Positions 63,021 to 64,000 of a DNA stretch of 64,000 bases are shown piece after piece (position 1 is the first letter of the stretch; every line of letters begins with the position of its first letter). The position numbers and the translations under genes are program-made. This DNA comes from an uncultured Thermoanaerobaculia bacterium. GTDB lineage: Bacteria > Acidobacteriota > Thermoanaerobaculia > Multivoradales > Multivoraceae. The stretch lies in the NCBI GenBank assembly GCA_951812325.1, contig OX638294.1, positions 3,024,001 to 3,088,000 of the forward strand, given 5' to 3'. The notes below the pieces were generated by a model that saw only the letters and a program-made list of their open reading frames with translations, had not been told where the DNA came from and did no database searches.

Positions 63021-64000
63021 GCGGCTGCCCCGGCCGGCCGGCGTGGTGGCCGGCGTGCTGCTCGCGGTACTGGCAACGGGCGCCGTCGAGCCGTCGGCCG
63101 CGCAGACCACGGTCGGCGGCGATGTGCGGCTCTTCGCCTTCCAGGTCCTGGAGGAGCTCGATGGCGATGACGGCAGCGACAACGATGGCGGCGAGGACGC
63201 TGCCGAAGGCGCCGTGCCCCGCGGCGCCGGCGGCGTGGAGCTCGGGATCCTGCGACTCAAGCTCGATTCCCGCTGGCGGACGGGATCGCAGGACCGGCTG
63301 CGCCTCGAGGTACACGGCGTGGCGCAGGCGGTCTCGCCGCCCGGCAGCGGTTCCCTGACCTCGGTGGCCACCGGCGCCACGCGGCGCTTCTTCGATCTGG
63401 AGTCCGACTCCTTCGGCGGCGGCGACGTGGCCGGCGCCACCGAGATCGACCGGCTCAATCTGCGCTGGGACCGGCCGGGCTTCCGGATGGTCGCGGGGCG
63501 TCAGGCGATCACCTGGGGCGTGAACTACTTCTGGCCCGTGCTCGACCTGTTCGCTCCGTTCGCGCCGCAGCGGATCGACCGTGCCTACAAGCCCGGCGTC
63601 GACGCGCTTCGGTTCACCGTGCCGGTGGGCGACTTCTCCGAGGTCGAGGTGATCGCGGCAAGCCAGGGGACGCGTACGCCGGACGACCTGAGCTTCGCCT
63701 CGCTGGGCCGTTTCCACAGCGAACTCGGCGAGGGCCCCTCGAGCGTCGACTTCGGCTACATGGTCGGCGGCTTTCACCGCGACTTCGTCCTCGGGGGCTT
63801 CTTCTCGGCCGATGTCTGCGGCACCGGGCTGCGTGGAGAAGTCTCCTGGACCAGTCCCGGCTGCGACCCGCGGAGCGGTCATCCGGTGTTCGGTTGCGGA
63901 GACTTCTGGCGTTCGACGGTCGGTGTCGACCGGCTGCTCACGCCGACCCTGACCCTGATCGCCGAGGCGAGCTGGAACGGTTTCGGGGCCGGCGACCCGG
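62989..64000 (+). CDS. Outer-membrane beta-barrel protein, DUF1302-like (partial)
   Basis: The frame runs off the right edge. ATG 62989 overlaps the ATPase end by 32 bases and gives a signal peptide (AGVVAGVLLAVLATGAVEPSAAQ). GTG 63043 is a shorter alternative. The body has alternating strands and the segment RMVAGRQAITWGVNYFWPVLDLFAPFAPQRIDRAYKPGVDALRF, which is characteristic of DUF1302-type barrels that accompany ABC or RND lipid exporters. An acidic D/G-rich insertion lies near residues 60-75. With the sorting protein, permeases and ATPase it completes an envelope-export set. Confidence 0.75.
   Translation, partial: MAASRATSAAERLPRPAGVVAGVLLAVLATGAVEPSAAQTTVGGDVRLFAFQVLEELDGDDGSDNDGGEDAAEGAVPRGAGGVELGILRLKLDSRWRTGSQDRLRLEVHGVAQAVSPPGSGSLTSVATGATRRFFDLESDSFGGGDVAGATEIDRLNLRWDRPGFRMVAGRQAITWGVNYFWPVLDLFAPFAPQRIDRAYKPGVDALRFTVPVGDFSEVEVIAASQGTRTPDDLSFASLGRFHSELGEGPSSVDFGYMVGGFHRDFVLGGFFSADVCGTGLRGEVSWTSPGCDPRSGHPVFGCGDFWRSTVGVDRLLTPTLTLIAEASWNGFGAGDP

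Overview
The window is high-GC DNA from a Gram-negative bacterium. Outer-membrane lipoprotein-sorting, DUF1302-like barrel, RlpA and O-antigen-ligase-type genes point to an outer membrane. Gene content and style (a DUF362 protein, long-form SerA with ACT domain, many large secreted beta-sandwich proteins, frequent GTG/TTG starts) suggest Acidobacteriota or a nearby phylum. That placement is an inference, since no rRNA is present.

Region 1 (1-24.9 kb) is mostly housekeeping on the plus strand: nadD (partial), rsfS, thiS, tRNA-Lys, tRNA-Leu, then tig-clpP-clpX-lon-engB-rho, a DUF362 protein, an O-antigen ligase/polymerase-like protein, a minus-strand GGDEF protein, rsmA, ftsK, fmt-rsmB, an HU protein, a minus-strand glycosyltransferase, moaC, a NamZ-like DUF1343 protein and serA. 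Region 2 (24.9-35 kb) has minus-strand rlpA, purB, argF and coaE, the plus-strand NTP pyrophosphatase, the translation block rplM-rpsI-rpsB-tsf-pyrH-frr, an rRNA/tRNA 2'-O-methyltransferase and a tRNA cluster Thr-Tyr-Gly. A 121-bp tandem array carrying inverted copies of the tRNA-Gly 3' end follows. Region 3 (35-64 kb) is accessory: a ThuA-like protein, an aminotransferase, a CitE-like lyase, and then a striking set of secreted proteins.

In region 3 three small secreted peptides, each with six cysteines in the mature part, are each encoded directly before a large exported protein. Two of the partners are built of carboxypeptidase-regulatory-like beta-sandwich repeats and one belongs to a three-member propeller-like family. 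The propeller-like genes (53.4-57.7 kb) are mosaic tandem duplicates, and fragments of neighbouring genes are scattered between them. This block lies between a lipoprotein-sorting protein plus ABC permease (51.0-53.2 kb) and a second permease, an ATPase and an outer-membrane barrel (61.1-64 kb). Together those look like one LolCDE/MacB-type export operon split by the block. The second peptide is preceded by tandemly repeated copies of its own ribosome-binding site and start codon, which create an 18-codon upstream frame ending in an ATGA overlap.

A dispersed family of short palindromic elements sharing the end motif TTCTGCC(A/G)CGGGCTG recurs across the window (about 1.2, 13.9, 21.4, 33.2, 47.6 and 50.4 kb). 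One copy sits inside a coding region in frame. No CRISPR array, rRNA operon, transposase or phage gene was seen.
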